64,000 nt of DNA from Campanula takesimana. Taxonomy: Eukaryota > Streptophyta > Magnoliopsida > Asterales > Campanulaceae. The DNA is taken from positions 620,001-684,000 of the forward strand of contig JAOWBW010000016.1 in the NCBI GenBank assembly GCA_026119855.1, read 5' to 3'. The notes beneath the pieces were generated by a model. The model was not told where the DNA came from and ran no database searches. It saw only the letters and a program-made list of their open reading frames with translations. The position numbers and the translations under genes were made by a program. Below, piece after piece: positions 43,821 through 55,354 of the stretch. Every line of letters starts with the position of its first letter. The stretch's first letter is position 1.

Positions 43821-45242
43821 TGTTGGTCCCAAAGGGCAACAAGGGTATGAAAAATAGCTAGAGGGGGGGTGAATAGCTGTTTTAAATTATTTTCGTACCC
43901 TTGAAAAACTCAATTGCAAATGCGCACTTTATCAAGTAAGCGTTATGAAATGCGCCTAAGTGAGTGAGTGAAATGCACAGCGGAATTTAGTAATGAAAAT
44001 AGGCGCAAAGTGTGATAAAGGGGCGCACACACACTCTAAGTATTTTGGCTCAAAGTGGTTGAAATAAGGAACTAAGGCAAATGATATATCAACACAACAC
44101 AATTCAGTTCAATCAATCTACAATGAGTAAACAAGCAAATAGTGAGTGAAAATAATAACTTGAAAGAAATGACAAGATAATAACACAAGCTATTTGGAGA
44201 GGTTCGATCAATGAAAGATCTACGTCCTCTACCAAGATGGTTAGTCTTAGATTTCTAATGTAGATCTTATATAATGAGAGAGTGTTACAAATTACAACTT
44301 TTGAGCTTCTACACTAACTCAAGATCTAATATTCTATGAATGAACAAATCCAAAACAATAACCGGTGTATCTCTAAAAGATGGATCTAAATGATCAAACT
44401 TAAAGAGGTGCGTGTGTGAATTTAGGATCAAGGCTCTTTAGATCTTTATGATTTAGAGCACAATGAAACTAAAGTGTTATAGCTTGAAGATCTGGGCTAA
44501 GGATGAAGGTATGAAGATGTTCTTGAGGAAATCTGGAAAAACGAAGGCAATCTTCAAATCTTCAACAAATGCTTTGAGAGAGAAATTCTTGAAATTCTTA
44601 GCAAAACTCAGCAACTTCAAAATGTTGAAGTTATGGGGTATTTATAGTGAACTTCAAAAACTAGCCGTTGGAAATCCTTGTGGATAAGATGAGCTGTCGC
44701 TCGTTGATTGGAGCATGCATATATTATGGCCATTTTGACACTCAACATAAATGTGACCGTTGTGGACACGTGTCAATAGATTAGGCGCATATGCATCTTT
44801 TAACCACCGTTGGATCATTGGCGTAATTTGAATTCTCTTCAAGTCTTTGAATCTTTAATAAATCACTGAGTGTTGAATAAACACTTTGAGGCGCGTTTGA
44901 GCCAAGAGGCGCATTGATCCAAGAGGCGCATAGTAATTGTGCGCTTAAATCAAGGGGCGCAGAGGCGCGCTTCATAGCTAGGAAGAAATCCTTATGCGCG
45001 TTTCTGAGAGGCGCATGGCGCATATGCGCGGCTCAAACTTACAAAGTGATTTTTCTTGAATCTTGATCTTCTTGCCCTATTTCTAAGCCTATTCTATAAC
45101 AATGGACAACCTAGAAAAATGAAGTATAAATACTTCTTACATGAGGGTCTAAAGTCCATGAAATAAAACTTAGGTGATGGATCAATCAAATCTAATAAAT
45201 CCTATTACATTAAAACTGAGATATATGTGGGCATACCCAACA
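43821..45242 (-). repeat. 5' LTR of Sirevirus A
   Basis: 1422 bp, ends TGTT...AACA. It is identical to the 3' LTR except for 8 substitutions and three indels, one of which removes a 16-base segment containing an extra GGCGCA pair. Confidence 0.95.
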
Positions 45243-45247
45243 TTTGG

Positions 45248-45622
45248 CCGGGGAGGGCATTTTCCAGTTTCTTCCTTTCCTGACCAGAAAGTTTGCAAAA
45301 ATAAACCTTTTCTGTTAAATAATTAACTGGTTTTGTCAAAACAGTCAGTTTCTCCCATTTTGAAAACACACACACACACACATGCACTTTCGTTAACTAA
45401 CATTAGGGAGACTGGGTCCTATCCGAGGCGACTTGGGTGACGTGAAACTCTTCTCAAGGCGTAACCTGACCTCCGAACCAATGGAATCTCTAACCTTTTC
45501 TTTTGTTGGCTTAAATAATTAACAAAAGTGGCGACTTCGTTATTTTTGGCATGTTAACCGCGTTTGGCCTTTCGCCCTCATAACTCGTCGCGTTTTACAC
45601 GCGCGGCGGCGGGATCCTTACA
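45248..45622 (+). repeat. Ogre 5' LTR, right part
   Basis: It continues the LTR after the Sirevirus and one TTTGG duplication, and ends GGGATCCTTACA directly before the primer binding site. Left and right parts add to about 1550 bp. An (AC)n microsatellite lies at about 45366-45380. Confidence 0.75.
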
Positions 45623-45623
45623 G

Positions 45624-45641
45624 TGGCGACTCCACTGGGGA
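45624..45641 (+). other. Ogre primer binding site
   Basis: Reads TGGCGACTCCACTGGGGA, one base after the LTR end. This form is complementary to a tRNA-Arg 3' end and is typical, as I recall, of Ogre-like elements. Confidence 0.75.
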
Positions 45642-47373
45642 GTTAAATGTTCTCAAACTTCTTTTTAGAAGCTTTGGGGACATTTATGTGTGGGTCATAC
45701 TCCCGTCCCCCGTTTTCGTTAACTTTTGTGTTGTTTTGTGTGTGCTGTGTTTCTGTTTGAATTTTCTGAAGTGGAAACTGTTCTGGATGTGCAATAAACT
45801 GGGGCTTGATGATCAGAAGATGAAAAACTGCAAAAAATAATTGCCAGCATTCTATAGCCGTACGGCTATGTTGGGCAGGGAACAGAATGTTCCAAAATTT
45901 AACAATTTTGTGCAGGGCTGGAACATTCTGTGTCCCTTTGGCTTCTACTTGTCCAGGTTCCAAATTTACAGTTTTGTTTGAGCACATTACCTTCTTCTTT
46001 TCTAGCCAAAACTTGGTTTTTGAAGCTTGGTCATGCACAAACTTTTGGACATAAATTTGGGTTTTTAAAACCCCCTTGTGCATAACCCATTTTGTAAAAT
46101 ATTTTTTGAATTCTTTGTTGTGCACAACTTGTTTTGCAAATGGTTTTCAAAATGATCGTTTCTTGTAAAGTTTTGATTTCAAAGGATTCATTGGTTGTGC
46201 ACAATTTGTTGTACATACAAGTTTTGCCTTTGTTTGTTCATATGATTCTTGCTTGATTGCTTGTGTAAATAGCTTACTCATGCTTGCTCATTTTTGTTGA
46301 TTATGCTTATTCATGATTGTTCATATGTTGCTTGCGTGTTGTTCATGATGTTAAAACGAATCGAAAATTTCTATTTTAACTCAAAACAGAACATATAATG
46401 GCTACACACTACGCGCACTTGACCTTGCACGTTCCAAATACCCTTTAAACCCGGGATGGATGCCACAATGCAGCTTGATTGGTGCTCTTGTGCCCTTCTA
46501 GCGCGCACGGGTCCATTCCACCTCCCCTTCCGAGTCGAGTCAACCACACTCGTTCGTGACACACAAATATCGAGACCTTGGTTGGTTTTTGGTCTTGATC
46601 ACGTTACCACGTCCCTAATACGTGTCTGAGATTAATTGTGGCCAATCTAATGCCCGAGTCATGACTCCTTGTGAAAGCAAGTGTGACCATGGTCAACTTT
46701 GACCCGGTCCTTGACTTACGCGTCAATATTGACCGTAATTAACCTAAGGCACGTATTAAGGATAAGGTGACACCGTGTTGTCAAGCCCTAATGAATGGTC
46801 CGTACTAATCATCCTTAAGCCCAAGGATAAGGTTCGAGAGCCCTCATCAAAGATGAGGTTGTGCCGGAAGTCCCTTAAAGTCCCTAAGACGAATCTCGAT
46901 CTTAACCGGGGCTTAATCATGATTGGAATGGATCGCGCATTGGGAACCTCACAATGCACTAGACCCTAGGATCGTTCTTTCGGTCGGTGGAAGCCGCTTG
47001 CCCTATAGGACCCTCGCCCGGGACAATCCATCCTTGGGGGTGTGCAAGGCAGGTGAAAAACGAGGGGTCTAGCGTAGTGATGGCCTCCACTGATCCAGGA
47101 TGTAGAATAGTTGCGAAAAAGAAGAGAAATCTTTTCCAACCAGTTAGGAATAAGTGTGTTTTAAGTAAGCATGAACATAATTAATAATAATGAACCGTCG
47201 TGTTGCATGAACCTAAACCCATTCTCCCAAACACCAACCCGAGTTGATACCCGAGTCTGAAATGAACCTCCCTCTCCTCCGCAGCTCGTAAGAAGTGGGT
47301 CAGAGTTCTGGGTCATCGTCTGATTAGTGCCGAGTCTGACAGTTCATCAGCAGCTTCACTCAGACTTCTTCGA
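45642..47373 (+). other. Ogre leader, no gene recognised
   Basis: A 1.7 kb untranslated-looking region. Short ORFs occur on both strands but none shows a domain. It contains the palindrome TAGCCGTACGGCTA at 45855-45868. An extra ORF1 is known upstream of gag in Ogre elements, but I cannot identify one here. Confidence 0.55.
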
Positions 47374-47975
47374 ATGGCTAGTCCGGCAGGAAGTAGTAGT
47401 GGGGGTGACAACGCAGCGGATCCGAATGGTCTTAGTAGGGAAGAGTTAGTACAAGCTCTAGAGGCCACCAGGGCCCGGGAAGAGAGGTCAGGAAACGTCA
47501 TGAGGATATGCAGAATAGGGTTATGGAAGCCATGAGGCAGAGGGGGGTAGCCTTTGTGTTTGAAAACGACGGAAGTTTTATGGAGATCACTGATGAAGAG
47601 GGAATTGAGAATGTGCAGCCCCGAGGATATAACCAGGTTCCGCCCCCTCAAGATTACCCAAATGTGGAGACCTCACGTCCCGCATTCCAAGCCACCACTC
47701 ACCAAAATGTGCCTACCACTCATGCTTCATTTGTCTCGTCGGGCGGTTTTCCCATGTACCCGCCAGGGTTCAACTTGTATGACAGAATCCCAAGTAGCCG
47801 AGCACCCTTGGCTCCAGCTACCATTGGCCTGCCACCTCCGTCTTTGACAACCACATCCCGAGAAGTGCCTTACCCACTTTACCACCCAATGGCCCAAATC
47901 TCTGAGGCTATCCCACCATATATCCCGACAAGTAACCCGGCACCAGGGTATGTCTACACCCATTTGCCACCTTAA
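47374..47975 (+). pseudogene. Ogre gag remnant, capsid part missing
   Basis: An ATG at 47374 opens MASPAGSSSGG. The frame changes near 47485-47490 into a stretch with a charged helix (RHEDMQNRVMEAMRQRG), then a Pro-rich region (QVPPPQDYPN) to a stop at 47973-47975. The retrotransposon gag (capsid) domain and CCHC zinc knuckle that should follow are absent: protease sequence starts within about 100 bases. I infer a deletion of 1 kb or more between about 47975 and 48040. Confidence 0.7.
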
Positions 47976-48040
47976 AATCCTCCTCTGATGGTCCCATCCA
48001 CCACTTCACCTCCCCTCACAAGCTCAAACTGGAGGAATGC

Positions 48041-49777
48041 TTGGCCCAAACTATGGTACCTACCACGGCTACCCCCGAAGAGGCCGTGCAAATGATTGGA
48101 AGTGTTCAATATGGGAATGTCATCACATTCACGGACTTGGACTTGCCAAAATTTGGGGCTAACCACAATGAAGCCCTCTACATCACGGTGCAATTAGATG
48201 AGCGCCGCCTCCCTTGGGTTTTGGTTGATAATGGCTCTGCCATGAATGTCTTCCCCGCTAAGATGATGGATCTACTTGGTCTAAAGACCACCGACCTAAA
48301 GCCCTCCATGATCACCGTTAAGGCTTATGATTCCATGGCCCGCTCAGTCCTAGGGCTGGCCACCTTGAACCTTTGGTTTGGGAAACAAATGATGCCAACC
48401 GACTTCCAAGTACTTGACATCCCCATATCCTTCACCGCCCTATTGGGACGCCCATGGCTCCATAAAGTCAATGGGGTAGCCTCCACCCTCCATCAGTGCG
48501 TAAAATGTGTGCAAGAGGGTAATCTGACAACCATTTATGGGGACAGTGTTACTACAGAAGGAACCAACACCAATGGGATTCCCGTGTTAGAAATCAAACA
48601 TGAGGAGAGCGGCATGGTTTTGACCGGCTTCACCGAGATACCATCCAAAACCCACATCTGTTGTGTAGATCTTACGCTCACCAAGGACAGGATTCCCCCT
48701 GTAATGAGAATGATGCGTTTGATGCGCTACCTCCCGGGGCTTGGTCTTGGAAAGAAACTCCAAGGGACCCACAAGATTGTTGAGATCAAGGAGCAAAAAG
48801 CGCTCCATGGTTTGGGATACAAACCCACCCCCGAAGACCTTAGGATGGATAAGGAAATGGCTCGGAAAAGAAGCCAAGCCAGGGCTCAAGGGATTCCGTT
48901 TAAGGCTTCCAACCTCCGTCCTTACACTTTCGATATGAGCCGTTACTTTGTGAGAGGAGGGGTCCAAACCGAGGCTCCAGAGCCGAAGGAGCCAATGGTG
49001 ACCAATTGGGATAAGCTGCAAGAGGATCTCAAAAGATTCCGAGGATTGGCGGCTAACCCCGTAAGGAGGGCATTTATGGATGCACCCAAGATGACCGGTC
49101 CTACCGAGACCACCATGAGTCACGAATACACCTTCAAAGGAGTGCCCGAGATGGTAAGGGAATTTGAAGCCTTGTCTATGATGGAGGCTGGACAAGAAAG
49201 GGAACCCGTTTGGGGTCAAAATGGTAGATGCAAGTTTGAGGAGATAGCTCCCAAGCACGCCACCAAGGAAGTCATGGACAACGAATGGGATGGTGCGGTG
49301 ATGCAAGAAATGTTGGGGGAGGAGTTGATCGTGCCTGATCTGATTGGCCTCAAAAAGGAAATAATTGCTGTAATAGGAGATGGATCTCCTGGCATTTTTG
49401 ACCCTCGCACCTTGGTAAGCCCGACGGACATGCCTCTGAAGAATTGGGTAACCTTCTCTGGACCGGTGGCAAGCAAGGAGGAAATGACCATGAAGCTTGG
49501 ACTGGTTCCCCGCCCACTAGAGTCAAGTGTCATAGGACCCAATGTAGTCGAGTCCCCTCAATCTCTTGTCTTTGAATTTGAGTCTTCCTCCTCCGAGGGC
49601 CTTACGCCCGAGGATTATGAACTTGTAGCCAACATTGTATTCCCGTTTACATTGAATGAAATGATAGACCTTTCAGAGTATCCCCTCATTGCCAACTTAT
49701 TAGATGATAAATTAACTAATAATCTAAAAATGGTTAATGATGAATCATCTAATAATGCAGACACACTAAACGAATAA
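48041..49777 (+). pseudogene. Ogre protease and protease-RT linker
   Basis: 578 open codons. The retropepsin active site is WVLVDNGSAMNVFP (about residues 59-72), where most Ty3/gypsy proteases have D-S/T-G; Asn at the middle position is a notable variant. The second flap and ALLGRPWLH motif follow, then a G-patch-like GLGLGKKLQG and GLGYKPTPEDL, and a long acidic linker before RT. The frame stops at 49775-49777 and resumes in the same frame at RT. The deletion in gag means this piece has no complete upstream partner. Confidence 0.8.
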
Positions 49778-51257
49778 AACATTAAACAATCATCAAAGCA
49801 GGTTGTTGACCGAGAGGAAAGTCGTGCCCAAGCTGCCGAAGAGGTTTTAACTAAGGTGAATTTGGGGACTGAAAATGAGCCGAAAGAGACACAGATTGGT
49901 AGCTAATTCAAAGGAGCCGAAAGAGAAGCTTTGGTTGAGCTACTTAAGGAGTACATGGATGTGTTTGCTTGGTATTATAAGGATATGCCAGGGTTGGATT
50001 CTTCGATCGTTGAACACAGGATCCCCGTGGATCCCGAGGTGAAACCTGTCAAGCAAAAGCTTCGGCGAATCAAACCGGAATGGTCTTTGCAAGTCAAAGA
50101 GGAGATTGAGAAGTTGCTCCGGGTCGGCTTCATAAGGGTGATAGAGTACCCCTCGTGGCTATCCAACATAGTAACAGTCACAAAGGCCAACGAAAAGGTC
50201 CGATGCTGTGTCGACTTTAGGGATCTCAATAAGGCGAGTCCCAAAGATGATTTCCCCCTCCCGAACATCGACATGCTTGTAGATACAACCTCTAGTTTGA
50301 GGTCAAATCTTTTGTGGATGGTTTTGCCTGGTATAACCAGATTAAGATGGCCGAGAAGGACCAGAAGAAGAACGCCTTCACCACCCCCTGGGGGACCTTT
50401 TGCTACACCGTAATGCCTTTTGGATTGCGAAATGCTGGGGCTACCTACCAAAGGGCCGCAACCGCACTCTTCCATGATATGATCCATAAGGAGATAGAGG
50501 TGTATGTCGATGACATGATTGTGCATTCCAAGGGCACCGACGGGCAACATTTGATGGACTTGAGAAAGTTCTTGACAGGCTTAGAAAGCACTCCATGAGG
50601 CTCAATCCGGCCAAGTGCACTTTTGGGGTTTATCGTGGAAAGGTTTTGATGTACATGGTCACTGAACGAGGTATCGAGGTTGATCCCCAAAAGGTTAAGG
50701 CAATTGTGGAAATGAAGCCACCTCGCACCCAAACAGAGATAAAGGCCTTCATGGGAAGGTTGCAATACATTAGCCGCTTCATAAGCCAGCTTACTCCCAT
50801 ATGTGAGCCCATCTTCAAATTGCTAAAGAAGAATGCCGAGGTTGAATGGAATGAGGATTGCCAAAGAGCCTTTGACAAGATTAAGGCCTATCTCATCCAC
50901 CCACCAATCCTATGCCCCCCGCAAAAGGACACGCCATTCTTTCTCTACCTAACAGTGACTGGTACGTCTATAGGAGCAATGTTGGCCCAAGAGAAGAAGG
51001 ATTCAAAGGTAGAGAATGCCATCTACTTTGTGAGCCGTAGACTACAAGGGAGCGAGCTCAACTACTCCCCAATTGAAAAGACTTGCGCCGGATTGGTATG
51101 GGTCGTAAGAAAGTTGAAGCGTTACATGCATACTCACCCAATACAGCTCACCTCCAAGATAGACCCCATCAAGTGCTTGATGGAAAAGCCATCTTTGTCC
51201 ATGAGACTTGCCAAATGGTCTTTCTTCCTAGCTGAGTATGATATCCGTTATGTGTAA
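49778..51257 (+). pseudogene. Ogre reverse transcriptase and first RNase H, frameshifted
   Basis: RT starts around VELLKEYMDVFAWYYKDMPG (49931 on). The finger/palm block CVDFRDLNKASPKDDFPLP is intact, then the frame changes near 50310. The next piece carries PWGTFCYTVMPFGLRNAGAT and the catalytic YVDDMIVHS. Another change near 50590 leads to the connection domain (NPAKCTFGV) and the first RNase H (FVSRRLQGSELNYSPIEKTC). It ends at a TAA at 51255-51257. MDGFAWYNQI has Trp where Gly or Ser is usual. Confidence 0.88.
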
Positions 51258-52136
51258 AGAAAGGCAGTCAAAGGAAGGGTCTTAGCGGAATATTTGGCGG
51301 ACTTCCCTAGTAATGAGGAAAAGGAGCCCGAGCCGCAATTCCCTGATGAAGGGATTTTTTCCCTCGAAGGGGAAAATAGGTGGCAATTGTTCTTCAACGG
51401 TGCCGCCAATAAAAGAGGAAATGGCATTGTATTGCTCTTGGTTGATCCAAAAGATGAGCACACCCCCATCGCCATCAAGTTGAACTTTGATGTAACCAAT
51501 AATGCCGCGAAATATGAGGCATGCACGGCCGGCTTGGAAGCAGCCCTGGAAAGGAATGTGAAAGAATTGGAGCTATACGGAGATTCGGCTTTGATCATCA
51601 ACCAAGTCTCCAACAAGTGGAAAATACTGGACCCTGATTTGCAAAAATATCATGCCTACATGGAAGAGCTTATGGCACAATTCAAAGAAGTTAGCTTCCA
51701 CTACTTGCCGAGGGTCCGGAACCGTTTTGCCGACGCCTTAGCTACTTTGGCCTCATTGGTAGAAATCCCCGAGGGAAATTCAATAAAACCTTTCCGAGTT
51801 GGGAGGAAAGAAAATCCGGCTTACTGTTATGAGATTGAGGTCACCACAGAAAAGGTGGAGGAGCCATGGTACAACCAGATTTACCGATTCCTCAAGGAAG
51901 GAGAAACTTCCTTCATGAATAAAAAGGGAGAATATGTGGATGGGGTAAAAACTAAAAGCATGGCGGCACTCAAACGGCTAGCATCCCACTATGTCATCTT
52001 GGGGGACATCTTGTACAAAAAGCGCCATCAGGGCCTTCTCCTTAGGTGTATAAGCATGGAAAAGGCAAAAGAGCTCATGCAAGAAGTTCATGGCGGAATG
52101 TGTGGTCCTCATATGAATGCGAGGGCATTAATGTAA
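51258..52136 (+). pseudogene. Second (archaeal-type) RNase H of the Ogre element
   Basis: The extra RNase H typical of Tat/Ogre elements. Landmarks: WQLFFNGAANKRG, NNAAKYEACTAGLEAALE, LYGDSALIINQV and RFADALATLAS. The four catalytic acidic residues should be D-E-D-D; here the first is Asn (codon AAC in FFNGA), while E, D and D remain. This should disable the domain. The integrase zinc-finger His pair (VHGGMCGPHMN) is at the end of this frame, which stops with TAA at 52134-52136 just before the rest of integrase. Confidence 0.85.
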
Positions 52137-53246
52137 GTCATCTTACGGATGGGCTACTTTTGGATCTCAATGGAGACCGATTGCATACAATTTGTGAAAA
52201 GGTGTGACAAGTGTCAGCAGTTCTTTAACCTCAACCACCTACCACCTCACCATCTCTACTATATGACCACACCATGGCCTTTTTCAACATGGGGCATTGA
52301 CATCATTGGGAAAATTTCCCTGCCCGGGAGCAATGGCCACGAGTTCGTTTTGGTAGCCGTGGATTACTTCACAAAGTGGGTAGAGGCTAAATCCTACAAG
52401 GTCCTCACTTCCAAGAAGGTTGCGGGGTTCATAAAGGAAAACATCATGTGTCGGTACGGGGTCCCGAACGAGGTCGTCACTGATAATGGCTCGCACTTCA
52501 AAGGGGAATGTGACCAATTACAGGGAGAGTTCCGAGTCACTCTCCACAAATCCTCCCCATATAGGCCCCAGACCAATGGTACAGTAGAGGCCGCCAACAA
52601 AACGCTCGAAAGGATTATTAAGAAAATGGAAACACGGGGAATAGATTGGCCCGAAAAGCTACATCTAGCATTGTGGGGTTACCGGACCTCGGTTAGAACC
52701 GCCGCTGGGGAAACCCATTTTGCTTTGACTTATGGAATGGAGACAGTTCTCCCGGCTGAGCTGGAGGTACCTTCATTGAGAATTTTGTTGGAGAACAAAA
52801 TCCATGAGGTTGATTGGCTTCGGAGCCGGCATGATGAATTGGCCTTGCTGGACGAACGTCGTCTGAAGGTAATAGAGCACATCCGTGCCTACCAAGGGAG
52901 AATGGCGTGATCTTTTGATAGAAAGGTGAAGCCTCGAGAAATTCGGGTAGGAGATTTGGTCCTTAAGGATAAAAACCCCTGGGAGGTCTAACCCCGACGG
53001 AAGCCCGTGTGGATCGGTCCCTTCGTGGTACAGGAGATCTTCTCAGGAGGTGCAATGAGGCTTGCGGACTTGGATGGCAACCCCTTCATGCACCCGGTCA
53101 ACGGTGACAAGTTCCATCGTTACTTTGTTTTAAAAAAAAAAAAAAAAACAAAAAAAACTGTAGGTGCTAAAAGAATATACCCACCTAGATTGAAAACCCA
53201 TTTGGGCGGTCTAGAGAAAAAACAGGGTCACACCCAAAATTTGTAA
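52137..53246 (+). pseudogene. Ogre integrase
   Basis: The Cys pair of the zinc finger (CDKCQQF) follows the His pair in the preceding piece. Core catalytic residues are present: Asp in WGIDIIG, Asp in VVTDNGSHFKG, Glu in GTVEAANKTLE. The C-terminal part (RVGDLVLKDKNPW, then WIGPFVVQEIFSGGAMRLAD) has two stops (about 52907-52909 and 52989-52991). The piece ends HRYFV followed by a run of A. Confidence 0.88.
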
Positions 53247-53531
53247 CAAGTGTGAACGCAAATCATTTGTAAAAGGGGAACGTAGGCAGCCAATTATTGG
53301 TTCGGTCTAAAAAATGAATAAAAATCAAATTTGGTTTTGAGCAAAAACTCCATGTGAACGCAAATTGGCTTCATAAGTAACCATTTTCATTACAGTTAAA
53401 ACACTTCTTTGATGAGTTCAAGCACGGTCTACTCTCGACTCAACTAACATGCTTAAGACATAATTAAGACACCTAAAATGAACTAATGTGTCTGCAATGG
53501 AAATGGGTGGATACATGAAAATGTAGGACTG

Positions 53532-55027
53532 TTACTGTTCCTCGTCCCTCCACTTCTTCTTCTGACTCCGCCGAGTCTTCTTTTTCTTCACCTCAAAGAT
53601 GTCGACCTCCCCCCTTCCATGATTGGGTATCCTCCCGACATCCTCAACCAGCCCGGTTGCCCTCAAAGCCGCATTGGCAATGGCCCGAGCTCGAAGATCT
53701 TCCATTCGTGCCCTAGGCATCGCAGCCATTCTTCTATCAGCCAAGACTTGATAGTCCTCGACAATATCTCCAGTAATGTTATGGCCACTTGCCACGGCCT
53801 CGGTCTCCCTCAAAACCCTGCTAGGGTCATGAGTCCGACCAAGAATAGCCCCACGCCTCTCTTTAATGAGCCTCTGAGTCTGTCCCATAGTCTGTTCATA
53901 CCAGTCCAAGTAGACCGTGGTTAGAACCATGCTGGCTGCACGCCCAAGAAGTACCCGAGCCGGAAAGAGGGAACAAGTCCACAATCGGGAAGAAGTAAAA
54001 TAGTGGAAAAGTCCCACATAGACAAGGGCGGAAGCCTCAAATGCTCCGGGTTAACACCAGACCACTCCAACAGTGGAGTCAGCAGTAATCCAAACTGACG
54101 ACGGACCAAAGAAGGGATGTAGTAAGACGATCCCAAGAGTCCCGGCACCCGAACAAAAGGGGAATTATCCTGATACTCCCGCACCGAGCTGATACGCCAA
54201 TGTGGGACTGACCAACGGATCTCGGCAGTCGTGAGGCGAGCCATGTAAGCCTCCCAGTCACTCTGAGTGAAGTCTAAGAGAATGCCTCTCAAGGAATAAG
54301 ACCACGGTCTTTGAGAGATAGGAGCCTCGGGAATGGCCATCAACCTCTCCCTCAACCACAAAGTGAGTAAGGCGGGGTTACCTCTACGCATGAAGCCGTC
54401 TCCCAAAGCCAAGTGGTCCATGCCATGAAAGGTTTCGCCCAAGATCAAGGGGGCAATATCCTTCCCCGCACGGCACTCCTCAAGGACACTCAGTAAAACC
54501 CTATGACAAGTACCTTTGGAGCCAACCATGCAAAAAAAGGCAAGAATGCACAAGCCAAAAGCATTCCAAGAAGCCTCATCCGTGCGATCCATGAACTTCT
54601 CAGGGAGATCCAAAATGTCAATGAAAGTATGATTAAGAACCATACATTGGACCTCTTCCAAATGAATGTCGAGAAGAGAGACCAGCCTTTCGACACACAT
54701 GGTGTCATCAACTTAGGGGAGAGCAATGACCTCCGTGTCCACTCCGCCCACCAAATCCTTGAAATCCTCATAGGTTGGAGTGATTTCGTTGTAGGAGAAG
54801 CAATATACATGTCTCCTGACATCCCAAAAGGACGCAGCGGCTCTTAATAGCTCAAGATCCGGGATGAACTCCTTGAGGGACCAAAGAGATTGGAGACCAA
54901 ATTTGGACTGGAAAACTCCCTTGTAATTCCTCATATGGTACCGCATCCAAAGCCTAAGGTTGCCCTCAAAGCATTCTTGATGAATTTTGGACAATTTTGG
55001 TGGTTTTTCCATGAGAAAAGGCTCCAT
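53532..55027 (-). pseudogene. Antisense ORF of the Ogre element (plant-mobile-domain type)
   Basis: It lies on the strand opposite to gag-pol, between integrase and the 3' repeats. Pieces: 55027-54713 (MEPFLMEKPPKLSK..., with FWDVRRHVYCFSYNEITPTY), then after one in-frame TAA 54700-53921 in the same frame, then a frameshift into 54017-53532 with a basic Lys/Arg-rich tail (KKKKTRRSQKKK). The FWD...F...E(L/I)TPT(Y/L)EDF pattern is that of plant mobile domain proteins (DUF7745-like). Antisense ORFs of this kind are known in Tat-lineage elements; their role is not established. One stop and one frameshift disable it here. Confidence 0.75.
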
Positions 55028-55159
55028 GGAGGAGAAAGCTTTCGAAATGAAGGTGATGAACTGATTGATGAACCTCAGACTGTGGCATTTAAGAAGATGA
55101 CCAGGACTGGAACAAAATTGAATGAAAAGGGAGTGTTTCCTCCCCTAGCCGTACGGCTA

Positions 55160-55354
55160 CTTTAGCCCTGCCAAAATTAATGGTTTCTTGTTGAAAGTTA
55201 GCTTTGTGGTCCTACCCATTCAAAGCCCCTTGTCATAAATACCCCCGAAAAATGCCCCTCTTGGCTCATGCAACTTGAATTGAACCTAGAAAAATTAGGT
55301 TCCCAATGAAAATGTCCCGGGCAGTCCCTAGATGGACGTAAGACCATCTTTGTT
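55160..55354. other. Spacer between antisense ORF and repeat arrays
   Basis: No gene. Just before it is the palindrome TAGCCGTACGGCTA (55146-55159). Confidence 0.5.

Larger units (their letters stand above)
32037..45242 (-). mobile_element. Sirevirus A: complete Ty1/copia Sirevirus inserted in the Ogre LTR
   Basis: 13,206 bp with LTRs at both ends (32037-33479 and 43821-45242), a primer binding site, purine tract, long gag, pol and a third ORF. The 5-base duplication TTTGG is exact (32032-32036, 45243-45247). The LTRs differ by 8 substitutions and 3 indels (1, 4 and 16 bp) by my count, about 99.4% identity in aligned bases, so this is the youngest dated insertion here. The long gag with coiled coil, IYVDDIIFGSTN in RT and an extra ORF after pol place it in the Sirevirus lineage. 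Frameshifts in gag and pol make it defective. Confidence 0.96.

Noticed and set aside
46371..47184. Small ORFs in the Ogre leader
   Set aside because: Short, overlapping on both strands and without recognisable domains; not enough to call an Ogre ORF1.
48587..49306. 239-codon minus-strand ORF
   Set aside because: Antisense shadow of the Ogre protease linker, with no domain. The real antisense ORF of the element is at 53532-55027.
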